Below, piece after piece: positions 15,353 to 15,527 of a stretch of DNA of 15,527 nucleotides. The translations under genes and the position numbers were made by a program. The first letter of the stretch is position 1. Every line of letters begins with the position of its first letter. Origin of the DNA: CALGLS01 sp964508085. GTDB lineage: Bacteria; Bacteroidota; Bacteroidia; Chitinophagales; Saprospiraceae. Under the pieces are notes generated by a model. The model was given only the letters and a program-made list of their open reading frames with translations, was not told where the DNA came from and searched no databases. Where the stretch lies: contig CAZDTI010000204.1 of the NCBI GenBank assembly GCA_964508085.1, positions 1 through 15,527 of the forward strand, written 5' to 3'.

Positions 15353-15387
15353 AAAATGGCTCGGAAGGTTTCTTTCGGGCCGTTTTT
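15353..15387 (+). terminator. Intrinsic terminator after pnp
   Basis: A 10-bp stem pairs 15358-15367 (ggctcggaag) with 15372-15381 (ctttcgggcc), including two G-T wobbles, around a 4-nt loop. It is followed by a T run at 15383-15387, 35-40 bases after the pnp stop. Confidence 0.85.
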
Positions 15388-15527
15388 GTGTTTGTTCCTA
15401 AAACCACTGAAACCCTTTTGCTGAAATGAGCGTCTCCTGTCATCCATTTGACAAGCCCACCCGTTTCGGTTGTCTTGCGACATAATGTTGTGTCCTAATA
15501 AACCGCCAAAAAGTTGTGACCGCTCCA

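Noticed and set aside
15325..15527. Minus-strand frame open from the window edge down to just after pnp
   Set aside because: It runs through the pnp terminator hairpin, has no recognisable motif and is cut by the edge; nothing supports coding or an insertion-sequence end.

Overview
The window looks like a chromosomal piece of a Bacteroidota genome, probably a marine or sludge member of the Saprospiria/Lewinella type. The phylum call rests on four things: a type IX secretion (T9SS) C-terminal sorting domain on a giant cysteine-rich repeat protein, a second degenerate sorting domain and a CHU_C-like module elsewhere, promoter boxes of the TAnnTTTG type, and A-rich rather than Shine-Dalgarno leaders in front of most genes. 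The genus-level guess is inference only. A run of exactly 100 N at 4014-4113 shows this is a draft scaffold.

Layout. Positions 1-3255 (+) hold the 3' part of a secreted multi-module adhesin: about eight HYR-like repeats, a CNA-B/carboxypeptidase-regulatory-like fold, a dockerin-like pair, a cohesin-like module and a T9SS type A tail. A bidirectional terminator separates it from a convergent thioredoxin (3368-3745, -). Next come an unusual octamer-based inverted repeat (3776-3889) and a gapped, probably beta-barrel, envelope protein (-). A secreted metal-dependent amidohydrolase (4858-6192, +) and a secreted leucine-rich-repeat protein (6274-7698, +) follow. The minus-strand block 9793-7736 is a tight, overlapping three-gene operon: sterol desaturase-type hydroxylase, an unrecognised membrane-anchored protein and an HTTM/gamma-carboxylase-like membrane protein. 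A second minus-strand pair (11125-9930) encodes two small surface proteins carrying pieces of T9SS cargo: a PKD-like protein with a degenerate sorting tail and a CHU_C-like lipoprotein. A PI-PLC-like (AIM6-type) phosphodiesterase (12144-11329, -) diverges from rpsO (12328-12612, +), which is followed by a strong terminator, a 0.5-kb non-coding leader with a short heptamer array, and pnp (13165-15318, +) with its own terminator.

How the genes work together. rpsO and pnp keep the neighbourhood common in bacteria (translation and RNA decay) but are separated by a terminator. Most of the rest concerns the cell envelope: surface adhesin and lipoproteins, exported hydrolase, LRR protein and lipid-modifying membrane enzymes. 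No tRNA, rRNA, CRISPR array, complete insertion sequence or prophage gene is visible. The most promising little-described items are the hydroxylase/unknown/HTTM operon, the small sorting-domain surface pair, the dockerin-plus-cohesin architecture and the two short-period intergenic repeat elements.
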